Shown: in pieces, positions 29,202 to 40,886 of the stretch
How positions within the stretch are numbered: position 1 is the stretch's first letter
Layout: the number at the start of each line of letters is the position of its first letter
NCBI GenBank assembly: GCA_015179125.1
Contig: WHVA01000098.1
Location: 62,001 to 126,000, forward strand
Reading direction: 5' to 3'
Source of the DNA: Gautieria morchelliformis
Lineage: Eukaryota > Basidiomycota > Agaricomycetes > Gomphales > Gomphaceae
Length of the DNA stretch: 64,000 nt
Made by a program: the position numbers and the translations under genes
Notes under the pieces: model-generated
Databases searched by the model: none
What the model was told of the DNA's origin: nothing
What the model saw: the letters and a program-made list of their open reading frames with translations, nothing else

Positions 29202-29768
29202 GTCTCAGCTCTTTGTATAAAAACCCCTGATGTATGTGCTCACTTCTCCAATTTGTATATTGACTGTGCTATGTCCTACCTTCACTCTTCTTAGTGTAGT
29301 AAGTTCTTACAGGTCTCAGTCGTGACCAGGAGATCGTGGGAGAGATGTGTATCAGAAGTCAGAGTGCAAGGCTGAAGTGATTAACTTCTCATACCACATA
29401 GTTTTGTTTTTAAGTACCTGTTCCATTTCAACACAATTGCTTAGTACAACCATTGCATGAACTTTAAGGGACATATGCTAGAGTAAGCAGAGAAGATTAT
29501 TCGAAAGTAACCGTGGATAATGCAGTCTCATCAGGCGGCACACAAATTTGCAAGCCAGCCATAATTAATGGAAGTAAATAGCTCATCTCGGCCTTTCTCC
29601 TCCATATTCACCACCGCGATATGGGATTGAAAGGCGGCCATGGTCTCGTTAATAGATTCACCCTTGGATATTCGGTTGAACATACATACGCTCCAGCGTT
29701 TGTTCCTTTCGATCGAGGTTCGACTTTCAGTTCTAGACTGTCCATCGTCAGCGAAATGCTGTCCCGAA
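29202..29768. other. Intergenic region 3' of the oxygenase gene
   Basis: TGTATAAAAACCCC near 29213 could be a promoter. No coding frame of known type. The 135-aa minus frame 29531-29938 overlaps the oxygenase in another phase and is taken as a shadow, though it could hold an alternative last exon. Confidence 0.4.
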
Positions 29769-30989
29769 TTAAGGATTCGGTTCAGCTTCCTGGCGGTGGA
29801 TTTCCGAATCCTCATTCGCGACAGGTGGTATATTAGCGTTGCCTTTCTGCAGTCGGACTCTCTGAGCCTCCCGAGTTCTGTGTCCCGTGTTGACGTTCCA
29901 GTGCGACCGTGCGATAGCGGCAAAGAGTTCTCGAGCACGTATGTCTATAAGAGGGAAGTGGAATGTCCCAGTCACCGGTGTTGTCAGCGCCGGAGTAGAG
30001 ATGATGGCGTTTGCGTGTGGGCGAAGTGCGAAAACAAGACTATACCGATACTGGGAGTCGTCATCGGCTGGGGACAGCGACGAAGGGACAAACACACGGT
30101 GTCGACCGGGAGCATATTGGCCATTCGTGAGACGAGTGAGGGTCTCACCAACAAGGAGCGTTGCTGTGAGGCCTGGACCCGCGTATGGGGGTTGCTCAAT
30201 AGGAACCCAATCCCCAACCGCGGAGTCAAATACTTCCAGGCCAGGTGAAGCACCGATGACAAGCGAAAGCAGTCCTAGATCACGGTGTGGCTCGGAGACA
30301 AGGCGTCCTTTACCACTTGCCTCGTCTTCGTGAGGAGCAGCAGCATCATCCGCTTCAGATCGGCGTTCGTAACGGAACATACGAAGGAGAGTCTCCACTC
30401 TATCCCCGCCTTCCCTTGGCATAGTGCATTCTGGGATCACGACATTGTCAAATGCGCACTGGGGCATTCCCAAACTCTGTTCAATCCCTCGCACCATCTG
30501 CTGCATGAGTGCCCCACACTCCTTCCACAACGCCGTTGCCTGACTCTCAACTGCTGGGGGACATGTAGGTCCTCCCTTGCGTAAAGTAAGAAGCTCCTTC
30601 TCTCCGACTACGCGCGACCAACCCTCCTCTGACCCTTGATCGTTGGCAGCGAGAACTTGAAAACCGTTCTTGATGGTCTGTGGCTGGGCGAAGAAAGTAC
30701 GTGACACACGAAACAGAGAGGAAGCAGCGTTGTGTAATGCTGGACGCTGTTCGATAGGAAAGGTGGTGTAACCTTGGGTCCTTAAGGAGTTGATCTGGTG
30801 AGGTGAGAGAAGAGGAAAGTATGCCGGTAAAAAAGGGCGAGGCTGCCACTGTGGTGGAGGTGGACCAGGTGGGGGCGCATACGTCGCTCTATGACTTGGT
30901 GGTGGGCCAGGTGGTGGCGCATAGATAGTTTCTTCAACAGTCATAGCTTGAAACGTGACAGGCCACTGTGGGTCCTTGTAAGTCCACAA
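29769..30989 (-). CDS. 2-oxoglutarate/Fe(II)-dependent dioxygenase
   Basis: 406 residues, single exon, isopenicillin-N-synthase-like fold (2OG-FeII oxygenase family). The iron ligands are the HxD pair His235/Asp237 in 'EPHRDLGLLSLVIG' and His297 in 'APGRHRVFVP'. The 2-oxoglutarate-binding RxS is Arg315/Ser317 in 'YRYSLVFALRP'. The N-terminus has two Pro-Gly repeats ('YAPPPGPPP') unlike the core. Met16 (30944) is an alternative and perhaps better start. Family members oxidise small molecules in secondary metabolism or detoxification; the substrate is unknown. No cluster partner genes are visible. The gene looks functional and is a host gene between transposon blocks. Confidence 0.88.
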   Translation of the reverse strand: MWTYKDPQWPVTFQAMTVEETIYAPPPGPPPSHRATYAPPPGPPPPQWQPRPFLPAYFPLLSPHQINSLRTQGYTTFPIEQRPALHNAASSLFRVSRTFFAQPQTIKNGFQVLAANDQGSEEGWSRVVGEKELLTLRKGGPTCPPAVESQATALWKECGALMQQMVRGIEQSLGMPQCAFDNVVIPECTMPREGGDRVETLLRMFRYERRSEADDAAAPHEDEASGKGRLVSEPHRDLGLLSLVIGASPGLEVFDSAVGDWVPIEQPPYAGPGLTATLLVGETLTRLTNGQYAPGRHRVFVPSSLSPADDDSQYRYSLVFALRPHANAIISTPALTTPVTGTFHFPLIDIRARELFAAIARSHWNVNTGHRTREAQRVRLQKGNANIPPVANEDSEIHRQEAEPNP

Positions 30990-31090
30990 TTCGCCCCCGC
31001 TTGCTTTGCCTACTAAGTATGTGGTGAGTGTAAAATTCGAGGTTTAAGTTAGTAAGGTTGAACTTGATCGTGGCAACTTCACGTAGGATG

Positions 31091-31097
31091 TTATATA
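31091..31097 (-). promoter_or_regulatory. Putative TATA box of the oxygenase gene
   Basis: Minus strand TATATAA ~100-150 nt upstream of the possible starts at 30989/30944. Position is plausible but untested. Confidence 0.35.
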
Positions 31098-31099
31098 AC

Positions 31100-32905
31100 T
31101 TAACAGCAGCGCTCCGATTCGCTGAGGGTTGTTCCGGCTCGTAAACTCGTCAAACAGTAGTGGTCTTAGGTCTAGTAGACTACTAGTAAGTACCAAAAGG
31201 TTGCGCAACTATTAATTTGCTAACTTCACAGCCTGACATGTGCTGCGGCACCACTCAAGAAGGGCGAGCAGTCCAAGGCCCTGCTAGCTACATACTAGGT
31301 GACCAAGTACGATTGTTCTAGAGTGGCCAGCAGATGATTGTTTGAATAAATTGTACAGAGCAGAACTGTCACAGAAGTGCCAATGGATGTGTATGGGGAT
31401 CAAACGCCAGATTAGCGCGTCAGAGTAAAAATTACTAGCTGTGTTGCTGATTGATTTCGCCATAAGTTCGCCCTAAAGCTGCATGACGTTCAGTGGACAT
31501 GCTGTACTTGGAACAGAACCTCATCTCGGACGACCTTTGAAACAGATGCTATCGACGTGGCTGCCTGCAAATAACGCTACTGTAAAAATAATATATTGTC
31601 GAAACTCGACCACATCATCTGATGCACAGCTCAGCTAGAGCTTGGCTTACATAAGATGATTTATGAACGGCGAAGGCTAGCACCACAAAACTAAGCTGTG
31701 CGAGCTAGTAGCAGCACTTAGGCCGCCGCATTTGCTTTATTTGGATTTACTACAGCCGTTAGAATAGACAGAATTCGGAAACCCAGGAATTACCGGTCGG
31801 ATGATTCTTTCTGCCTTGTCGTTTTCACTAGCGCGGACTCCGCGGAGCTCTTCTGAATCCGAGGCCGAGAGCAGTATTGATCTGCAGTCGTGGTTACCGA
31901 TGGATACTACATTTCCCTTACTGTAGTTGAATGACAGTTTCACAGTAATTAAAAATTCCAGGCAGACAAGCTAGGTCCCGGCTTCCCCGGGCCCAAAAAG
32001 CGAAGCCTGCCAGTGCATGATGTTCCCAATATTCGTTTCCAAGGCACGCAAATCATTACTGTGAAACGCATTTATTCTGTGTGTCTAATCAAGTGTGACA
32101 AATCTATATTAGCCCTGAATATCGAATCTGTACATGTTTTTGACCGTCATGACGCGGTCATGTTTTCATTTTGTTACCTCTGTACTGTATTCGCTATTCT
32201 CGGAAACCACGTTCTTAAGCCTTTTTTTTTCAAAAGTGATCCATTTTTTTCCGGATGTCTAGAGACATCCACCAGTCTTGATTATCATCTAGCGTCCTCG
32301 TTGACGGACAACCGGTATTGATAAAACGTCTTACACTGTACACATCATTTACAGTTACTTAGATTGACTGGTTGCCAAGCCCCTCAGATAGAAGGAGAAG
32401 ATACAAGAATGACAGATCCCAGAATGGGCCGCGGTCTCGTCCAGCTACCATCAATGTCTTTACACAACACTGTGCAAGTATTCCATATCTCTCTAGTAAA
32501 ATTCCTGCAACCCAGTTTAAAGGAGCCTTACGTGTTCAGCATTATCTACCAAGTAAGGCACAGATACTAGTACTAATACAAAATCGAAGCATGCTTCCCG
32601 CTATCCTCTCCCCTTCGAAAATCCTGTAGCAGAATATGTAAAATGAGCTGGTTTCAACACCTCAGTGACGCGGGCTTCGATGTTGTTGCCCTGCCCAGCG
32701 CAGTACATATGTAGACATACTGAGATGCAAAGACGTCAATATTAATGAGCATTACTTGTATTGTCTACGAACTACAAATGAGGAATCCAATCAAAAAGGG
32801 ATGGAACGGGAAAGGTCTCTGGTAAACTATGCAATCAAAATAAATATGACACGTTGAATCATTATATGAGTAGTAGATGATGACTGTAACCGTTCTGTTT
32901 AAACT
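31100..32905. other. Intergenic host DNA without a recognised gene
   Basis: Mixed composition, no long frame, no known repeat. Short frames (e.g. near 31737-31943 and 32013-32321) have no recognisable motif. Confidence 0.45.
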
Positions 32906-33478
32906 CTACGACCGCGTAAGAATAGTTCGCATCGCCATTGTGCTTCCTTGTTTAGTAGTCCTCCTGTAAATCGAGTCAGTCAGAATGATGTAACACCAGT
33001 CAGAGTCACCGACATGAGAGTATAGCTCCTGCGCCAGAGCTCGCAAGGCTCTTCTGGCCGCTATATCACGAGCCCCTTGCCGAGTAGACGCGGTTCCTTT
33101 TCCATACTCAATCTCATCCACTGTATGCATATGGAATTCAGTCCCCAACAAAATCAGCGATGAACAGTACATGGAAGTAAAGAAGGATGGACTAAGCTCG
33201 AATAAAAAAAACTCACAAAATACGGTCGATGTCCAGACTGCGTTACTGGTGGGACCCTGAACCTGGTCATCCCAGCTCAAAGAGCGGAGTCTGCCTTGGC
33301 GTTGTAGCTCATTATGCAATTGCATGGCATAGTGCATCCGTTGTTGGCCTGTATGATCATATCGGAGCATTTAGTTGTCGAGAAAAATCCCCATGAATGC
33401 CAGAGTTAAAGCAGAGGTCTGTGTTGAAACATTGTAGTTGCAGTCAGAACCAAACGTACCGTTTGACCTTGGGGACAT
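32906..33478 (-). CDS. Small dsRNA-binding domain protein, three exons
   Basis: Exons 33478-33460, 33348-33217 and 33120-32906 give 121 residues. The introns are clean: 33459-33349 (GTACGT...ATACAG) and 33216-33121 (GTGAGT...ATACAG). Splicing fuses 'MHYAMQLHNELQRQG' (helix 1), 'AVWTSTVFLDEIEYGKG' (strands, joined across intron 2) and 'RQGARDIAARRALRALAQEL' (helix 2 with the basic/Ala-rich RNA-contact end). This is the alpha-beta-beta-beta-alpha dsRBD order; the usual KKxAK motif reads RQGAR. It has no other domain, as in many small basidiomycete dsRBD proteins. The role is unknown. The C-terminal ~22 residues after 'GDSDW' may be an unspliced intron. A TATA box lies 114 nt upstream. Confidence 0.82.
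33121..33216 (-). other. Intron 2 of dsRBD gene
   Basis: 96 nt, GTGAGTTTTT donor and GCATACAG acceptor. It interrupts the codon between V-F and D-E (phase 1) and restores the dsRBD strand. Confidence 0.8.
33349..33459 (-). other. Intron 1 of dsRBD gene
   Basis: 111 nt, GTACGT donor and TCATACAG acceptor. It follows a 19-nt coding exon starting ATGTCCCCAAGG. Confidence 0.72.
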
Positions 33479-33582
33479 GACGGAGTTCAGGGGAATGAAA
33501 AGGCTCGAAAATGAAACGAGTGTGCGGGCAAGCAGGAGTCTAAGGGTGGCAAAGACTGTTCTTGCTGCGTAAGTCCAAGAAA

Positions 33583-33592
33583 GCTCTTTATA
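33583..33592 (-). promoter_or_regulatory. TATA box of dsRBD gene
   Basis: Sense TATAAAGAGC ~105-114 nt before the ATG at 33478. It is the only TATA-like word near the gene. Confidence 0.5.
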
Positions 33593-33599
33593 TCTTTCG

Positions 33600-34960
33600 C
33601 CCCAACATGAGTCACTAAGTGAGTCTGCGACTGCGACAAAGAGGTGCCCATCTAGCTTGGCGAGGCGCGCATGGATAGATGTATACGTGTCGTGCCTTCC
33701 AGTCGGTGGCAGCTGGAAATGTCCGTGCAGGGTAACACTGTTGGCCAGGAGAAGTGAATGTCAGGGGACATTGACTTCTGAATGGTTTATTAATGTCAGA
33801 TGTAGAGTAACACAACAGAGGACGTCACCGAGGTGGTGCCACCAGTCAGTGGAGTCCACGAACCCGGGATGACTCAGCCAAAGTTAATATGACTAGTGTG
33901 TCAATATCACAGGCAAGTCGCCTTGAGAGATGAATCCATAACTCATCAATCCTGTGCCCATGGGACAGACTAAGAGGTGGGTCGGCCGGGAACACATCAC
34001 GATGCTAGGACAGGACAGGAGCGCTCAAGGATCATCGAGGAAATATGATTCATTCAGCATGCAAATGGGATGATCGTCGCAACGCGAGTCAGACTGCGCA
34101 GCTCGTTTAGGGAGGATCATCTGTAACAAAAGTGTGGCGTTTTGTTTTCTCAGAGGCTGTGATAAACATAGCGTAGGAGAATCATCAGGATGCTCTCCTT
34201 ATCTTGGCTTCGTTGCTCATTGGCAAGACGCACAGCTATATGACACGGAGATGAGCTATCAGCGATCAAGCCACCAGTGTGTCTTTCGCCTACACTGATC
34301 ACCTCTTCGTCATTTCCTTCGAAGGTCGACAGTACTGCGGACAGGCCGAGTGTATAAATGGTATACTCTGGAACTATAAGCTAAGTCTCCAGACGAAAAT
34401 GTTAAGTCAAAGTAAGTTGACATCAGGTGGCTGTGTTGAAGCAACCCTTAGATCGCTGCGGGACACACGGCGACTGGGCTTACGTGAGCACCCCCCGGCA
34501 TTAGCGACCTGGGGTCCCTCGCGCCGCTTAAGGCACTCCTTCAGCCTTAAGCTGCGCTAGGGACTCGTTTCACGCACTGGGTCGGTGAGGCCGGGCGCTT
34601 CCCCATAGCCGCCCTGCGTTGCGTTTTTAGCTCCCGCAATGGCCATCAAGGATTCAACGTTTGACGCATTGCGGGACATGCCAGGCACTCACTGTGCGGT
34701 CAGTGGGGCCATGTCCTGCAAAAGACTTAGTCTGGTTGCTCTGCGGGACCTAGCTGAGCTAATACAGACTATTTTATTCTAGGGGTCTCATTCCATCCCC
34801 TTCCCATCGGACTCCCGCCGCACCTTCGCTGCACAGCCGCCTCGCCGCACGGCCAACTCACCACCCCCTCCACCCGTATGTCTACCACCACCATACACCA
34901 TGCCGCCAGAGCCAGCGAAGGTATGAAACCTGTAGAAAATAGAAAGAAGATATTACAAGG
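33600..34960. other. Gene-free region
   Basis: No supported gene. Around 34430-34740 the base composition rises in GC with words such as CTGCGGGACACACGG and GCATTGCGGGACATG, perhaps an old transposon. Short frames carry no known motif. Confidence 0.4.
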
Positions 34961-34961
34961 C

Positions 34962-35017
34962 GTTCCCATAGGTTGTATATCTTCATAAACATATGAAGAT
35001 ATACCATCTATGGGAAC
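34962..35017. repeat. 26-bp inverted repeat with 4-nt loop
   Basis: Arms 34962-34987 and 34992-35017 match at 24 of 26 positions (GTTCCCATAG...CTTCATA), loop AACA. It could be a miRNA-like hairpin, a terminator-like stem or the head of a foldback repeat. It is followed by a GC-rich imperfect repeat at 35040-35200. Confidence 0.8.
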
Positions 35018-35039
35018 TCTTACTAATGGCACTACTGGT

Positions 35040-35200
35040 GAGGCCACCTCCACGCCCACCTCCACGCGCCCTCTGCGTGTGCACGCGACAACGCCGCCGC
35101 CACCACCTCCCTCCATGTGCATGCGACGACCACATCCACCTTCATGCGCCCTCTGCGTGCGCATGCGACGACGAGGCCGCTGCCACCTCCACCTCCACGT
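35040..35200. repeat. GC-rich imperfect tandem repeat
   Basis: Repeats of CCACCTCCACG, CGCCCTCTGCGTG and CATGCGACGAC words, about three diverged units. Frames over it are compositional. Confidence 0.6.
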
Positions 35201-35269
35201 TTGGCATTTTTGTAAATAAAAATAAAAATATTTAATAGTATTAATATAAGTACATATTCATAATTACGC

Positions 35270-35455
35270 CCCATCGTGTGCCAACACCACGACACCCAGG
35301 TGGCAGGACATGCTGGCCGGTGGAAGATGCTGGAGCTGGTGGCTTGGAACTACTGGTGGTTGCAGATGTCCTGCTACATCGGTCAGTATGTGGATACATG
35401 CCACCTCTGCCTCCGACCAAATTGCAGTGGCACCCACCTGTCAGAGAGCTATTTC
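35270..35455 (+). pseudogene. Gypsy A integrase zinc-binding fragment
   Basis: Plus strand 'QHHDTQVAGHAGRWKMLELV' then 'CYIGQYVDTCHLCLR': the HHCC module of family A integrase with substitutions. It is cut on both sides, AT-rich on the left and S-like repeat DNA on the right. Confidence 0.8.
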
Positions 35456-36033
35456 TGCTCTGTTGTGACCTGTTTATTTTGGCATAACCCACTGCTGTTC
35501 AACCCACCAGCCTTTGACATACCTGTTCGCTTCATTTGCTAATTCAGTCAATTCACTGAGCTCATTGTCCATTCACATCATTTGCACCTACTCTAGCCAT
35601 CAGTCATGACCACCCCTTCCTGATCAACATCATGGTGCACCACTATCCCCATCAAACATGTTCACTTGCTTCATCTGCCATTCAATGGGTTTGCCAAGGC
35701 CCTTCACCATTCGCACTTCACTCCCACTATCAGCCATGACCAACCTCACCTGACCAATACTATAATACATCACTATCCCAATCATCAGTCAGTCCTGGGT
35801 CCATAGGCAGTGTTTATATGGTTAAGAAGCATTCACATAGCACCCTGCCTGCCTTTCACACAGGGTCAAGCCCACAGGCTGGGAGTCAGCACAGGATAGG
35901 AGGCATGCAGGCCCCAAGGAGGGTTGTCTTAATGTGCTCTTTGTTAGCTCACCTCTTCTCCATTGTTTCATGTTTGTATCAGTAGTTGTTTCTAGTGTAT
36001 GTATGTCCTGTCTATCCTGTATCTCAGCTCCAC
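35456..36033. repeat. S-like repeat remnants
   Basis: Words typical of S (gctcattgtccattcacatcat, catcaaacatg) occur twice in tandem at about 35540 and 35700. They are diverged LTR debris without a coding frame. Confidence 0.45.
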
Positions 36034-36522
36034 TGTAAGGGCAACCCTAGCTGGCTGTGGAGATCACACTACCACACAACTGACAAGGGGAAATCCGAAG
36101 TATACATAAATGAACAGAGTATACAAGAGAGGGGATTCTCACCTGACAAGGGGAAATCCAAAGAGAAAAGTCTAAGGACCCCCAATGTCAGCGAGCCCGT
36201 ATTATACTATGCTGCATAGCCAGGGACAACACTTGGCACCCGCCATCAACCCTGCTTCCCCCTGACCTCCCTGACCTTGATCGACCCTTGATGCCACCTA
36301 TTACGTGAGTCGCTTGACTTCCGACACTGTTCCGAGAGCAGAAGTCGGAAATTGGAGTGGAATTGGCAAAGCGAACAGAAGTGGTGGAAGTTCTGCCAGA
36401 AGCGGAATCCTTTCCGAAAGCAGAAGCGGAGATGGAATTGGAACCAGAAGCGGAGTTGGAAATGGAGTCGGAACTGGGTGTGGTGTTGGAACTGGAAATG
36501 GAATACAGGGTGTCCCCTGACC
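36034..36522 (-). mobile_element. Gypsy A solo LTR
   Basis: 489 bp, plus TGTAAGGGCAACCC...GTCCCCTGACC, with duplication TCCAC at 36029-36033 and 36523-36527. The outer base is C instead of A. One leader unit is present. Confidence 0.88.
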
Positions 36523-36559
36523 TCCACCTCTTCTGTATCATTGTGACCCATCACAGCCT

Positions 36560-37020
36560 CTCTCCCATTCACTGTTCCCTTTCTTTGGTATAAGTAGCTT
36601 GCATTTGCATGTATATTCCCTAGTTCAATTATAATATATCTACCTTGTGCAATACCTTGCCACATCATGATCATCGTCCTGAATCTCCCCTTCTAGACTG
36701 CTATCTCTTAGAAAGGACTGGGACTTCACTCATGAGTCTTCACCTCTCATATTCACCCCACTGTACTGTTAGTGAAGTCTTCAAAGGAGAGCCTTCACTG
36801 ACAGAATGATCATTCCTCACGAATAGCCTGTCCACGAAGCCTTGGGTGTTACATCTTCAAGCTATGTGAGTTATTCACTTCAATGTAGATTAGGGTCCAT
36901 TACTTAGATCACCCTATACCTTGTACACCTTTACTGGTTTGGCTCCCTCCACTGAACCATGTCCTTTGCCACACAAGGCATTTGGGCATTCGCGGTGTTT
37001 ACATATCCGTGATTCGCTAG
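36560..37020. repeat. Diverged S-like LTR remnant
   Basis: Direct counterpart of 10821-11340 (same order of words from 'ataagtag..ttgcat' to 'gtgattcgctag'). No coding frame. Confidence 0.55.
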
Positions 37021-39157
37021 GAATACCTTGATGTGAGTGACATCCCCACCATGCATCCCTTGCAGAAGCTTGCCCACTGGTACCTTGATCCCTTTGCAGA
37101 GGGTTGGGTGATGTGTACTGTCTGTTCTGAATGGGAAAACCAAATTTCTAGTATTATGGACCTTAATAACAAGCCACAAATGACATGGTAGCTATTTCCA
37201 ACACTATACTCACATCCATAGGCCATCCCAGCGCATTCTGAGGCATATGCATGTGTGTGTGTGCATACACCAATACCTGAGCTGGATCTGCACTCACCTC
37301 GCATGTGTCATCACTTGTGCATGCATCTAGCCAGTTCTTTTGACCCTGAACCAGGTTCCGGGGCCACTTGAGGGACAGATCCAAGATGGAGTGCATTGTC
37401 GTGAGGAAGACTTCAGCGCCACAGACATTGCTAACATTTGAAATGTCTCATGGGGTCCTAACACATGCCTAACGATCAGTAACGTATTACATCACAACTT
37501 CACGATTATATTAACAATCTCCTACTCAATGTTTGGGCCCATATTCAATCCGAGTCGAGATGCACACGTGCACCCATCCAAGTCCATTCCGAGTACCCCA
37601 GAACGCATGCATGCGCCTACACGAGTCACCAAGCCCACTAACGAGTCCAAGCCAAGTCTACATCCAAACCCCACACACATACATATGAGTCGAGTCGAGT
37701 CTAGCCACATCCATCACCCCTATTCAATTTCACCTACCATTTCGCCACATCCCTTGAGCCATCAAACAAGCAACCACCGTTCAACCTTATGTGTGGGTGA
37801 TACCAAGCAGGCGAGTGGCGGCATGGGTATACTATGTTGCTAGTATGTACGCACTGATTGTATACATTCCCAATATCTCCATCGTTCCACCTTCCACGCC
37901 GGAACTCCTATCCGAGTCCACATAAATAGCTCACTATGTACGAGTAAAATGCAATGACAAATCATGAACCTTTTGATGTTTCCTTGACTTCGAGCCACTA
38001 AGTCTATCTTTGAGCTTTTTCCCTCTCTTGTGTTATATATCGAACTCGGCCTCAAGTCAAAGGCCGCATCTACATCCTATTCGAAACTCACAAACTCTGT
38101 CATGCATTCCATGCTCCATCATTTCTGAATGCACTCATTCACTCCACAGTGGTATAGACTTAGCTCCACAGTCAACTGACAAGGTAGATAGTCTACAGTG
38201 TGCGACAGCGCTTTTCGGCAACTCGTGAGTGCTAATCTGAAAAAGCTTTCTTCCTCCAGAAAGCTGCCCTTATTTAAAATATAAATAGTGGAACAGGTAG
38301 CTAATTAGTATTGGTTCATTGTGAACTGAGTAGTTTTTTGATATCTTAAAATTTTCGAAATATTTAACAAACATTTGGCGGGTTATACTAAAAGTGCCCT
38401 AGTGCACCGTAGAAGTGCTAGGAAGCGCCATAATAGCCTCTACATGTTTATGGTCTGCCTCTAAAGCCATCATGACATCCCCAATAGCTCTAATACAATG
38501 GTTTTTATTTTTATTTTTAGATTTTATTTATTTATTTGTACATCTTATGTAACTGTGAAGGTGGCCTAGCGCACATTTAACCCTTTTCTTCTCAGAGTCT
38601 CTGGCCTCCTTGATGAATTGAGAGCCCATGAGTAGTACTGAGTACTGAGTGTGTGTGCACATGTGGCCAACTCCCTTTTGCAAGGCATGGTTGCTTGCTA
38701 CTGTGCTTATAATAATTTTCGAAAATCTCTCAAAATTTGGCGGCAGGCGCTTATTTAAAAAATTTGGTGTGAACGGCGCATTTAGCTACTTTCACACCTA
38801 AAATACAAGCACAGGCGAAATGGCAGAAAATTTGGACCCACTGTGAGTGGATGCAAACCAGTGTCGCACACTGTAGTGGTGCATATATTATGCACTGGTG
38901 GCACTTGTTCACTCCACAAGCCCTTTCATCTCTACCTTAGTCTAGCATCGGGTTCTGATAGTTAAATAGCTAGCTACTGTACAATAACAACCTAGGCAGT
39001 AAGAAACTCCATTGTGCGATTGTAGCTGGCTATTTGAACTCACAGTTCTCGTCGTTTTGCTCCCAGACTCACTTTGGCCCCTCAGAAAGGGCTTGAAGAG
39101 TTTTATTCTAGTCTTATTCTCTATACAAATTTCTATGAAATCTCATGACCATCCGAT
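37021..39157. other. Gene-free stretch
   Basis: No supported gene. Sections near 37440-38230 have LTR-like composition but I found no matched ends. 38230-38900 is AT-rich. Short frames have no known motif. Confidence 0.4.
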
Positions 39158-39321
39158 ATGTATGTAGCTCCCCACCATGATTTCCAACACTGTCCCCACC
39201 TTCCAATGTCCATGTCCCACCTCCACCCCATCTTCAATGTGGTGAAGTTGCTTCAGGCACTGGAAGCCCCAATTCTGGGTCAGAAGGCTTGTCTGCCACC
39301 TTCGCCAGAAATTTTGGATGG
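39158..39321 (+). pseudogene. Gypsy A pol fragment (post-integrase)
   Basis: Plus strand 'MSMSHLHPIFNVVKLLQALE' then 'PPSPEILDG': the segment between GPY/F and chromodomain of family A. It stops where the D LTR begins at 39322. Confidence 0.8.
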
Positions 39322-39373
39322 TGTAAGGGCAACTCTTCTTAGACAGTGGAAATCACATTGTCTGGCAGAGAGG
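39322..39373 (-). repeat. D LTR, 3' end piece
   Basis: TGTAAGGGCAACTCTTC... up to the target duplication AGAGG. In sense this includes the leader-unit acceptor CTCTGCCAG. S (39374-40886) separates it from the rest of D. Confidence 0.8.
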
Positions 39374-40886
39374 TGTCATGACCCATTTATTTCCCTTACC
39401 GAGCTATCCCTACTTTCCCTTTCACCACTGCTCCTGTATGTTCGCTTGAGTTCACCCTTCCCTTCCACCACTCCTCTATGTTCACTCCATTCGCTCTTCG
39501 CTGCATTCGCCAAATGGCCATTCGCTACTCACATCATTTGCCAGTAGGCACACCATCAAACACGATCGACATCCTTTACCCGGCTTGATGGTTCATCACT
39601 GGCCCCATCATCTTCCCGACTCAACCCCCTTTGGGTGTTCCTATGGCCAGAATACATTCATGGGATGTCCTAGCCATAGATCGTGTGGGATCAACCCAGC
39701 AGACCAAGAGTCCGTGCAGGGTAACATGTATGCAGGTCTCAAGGCATGTTTTCTTACATGGGTACCTTTATCCCCTTCCCCTCTGTTGTTTCATGTTAAC
39801 ACTCCTCCCTTCCTCTATTGCATATACGTTTCATCTATTTGTATCTTGACTGTGCACCCCTATCCAACCCTGCCTCATAATGGCCTCTTTCCTATTCACT
39901 GATATCATATGAGCATTCAGTATAAGTAGTTTACATTCACATGTATATTCCTCAGTTCAATTATCATACGTCTATCTTGTGCAAAACTTGACCTCACTGT
40001 GACCATCATCTTGAGCCCTCTTCTATAGACTACCATCTTCGACCAGAGGAGGACTTAAGCACCACTGGTGAGTTTTCATACTTCACCTTCACTACCTTAG
40101 CCTTTGTACTATTATCAGTGCTGTCAGCGAAGGGCTCCGAAGGAGCACCTTCACCGGCGAAAGGATTGTTACTGCTGTAGAGGACAGGAATTATAGGCAG
40201 TAGGGCTGGACTTGGTGTTCAAAAGAATAGACTAGAAATCAATTCACTCTCTCAGTGAATTTAGTTGTCACTGAATATATTATAAACTACCTAGAAATCA
40301 ATTCACTACAGGATTTCTTGGTCAACAAATCGAAGGAAAATAAGACTAATTTACTTGCCCCTCTCAGTGAATTTAGTTGTCACTGAGAGAGGGGGGAAAT
40401 GTGTCTTACTGTGCATATACTACCACCCGGCCATTTAGCGCCCATGGCAGCTGTCAAGATGGTTATGTAAGGGTGCTGGTGGTGACAAGAAGAAAAACAA
40501 ATCGAAATAGACGTACGTATCTTTAATAGAAAATTTCGGAAAGATTCTGAAAATAAAGTGATCATAGAAGAACAATCTGAAAAGAAATTGGAAAGAAATA
40601 CGAATGGTGGAATGTATTTGGCTTGATTTTGGTGCAGGAGCATAAATGCACCCAACAACTGCTTGACAACCTTTCCGTGAGACCTTGCACATTACATCGT
40701 CAAGTATCACGGGCTACTTCACTATGACTGTAGATAGGGTGAGCTCCATTCGGGCAGCCCTCTGACCTTCTGAACATTTATTGGTTCACCTTATTTGCCG
40801 AACGGCACACTTCGTTGCACAAGCTATTCGGGCACTCGCTGTGTTCACTAATACACGATATTAATGCCTAAAAGCCAATCTTGACA
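39374..40886. mobile_element. S solo LTR (reverse) carrying T
   Basis: TGTCATGACCC...CAATCTTGACA with duplication AGAGG at 39369-39373 and 40887-40891. Without the T insertion it is ~1026 bp, like the S at 11356. It is inserted exactly in the leader-unit acceptor of a D LTR. Confidence 0.9.
40176..40657. mobile_element. T solo LTR inside S
   Basis: 482 bp, TGTAGAGGACAGG...CACCCAACA, with perfect duplication ACTGC at 40171-40175 and 40658-40662. It occupies the same site in S as the T fragment at 14519, so the two loci share this event by descent. Confidence 0.92.

Noticed and set aside
29531-29938. 135-residue minus frame as a separate gene
   Set aside because: Overlaps the oxygenase coding region in another phase over half its length and has no recognised motif.
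34430-34740. Possible tRNA or SINE head in the GC-rich patch
   Set aside because: No A-box/B-box pair at the right spacing and no cloverleaf found by eye.
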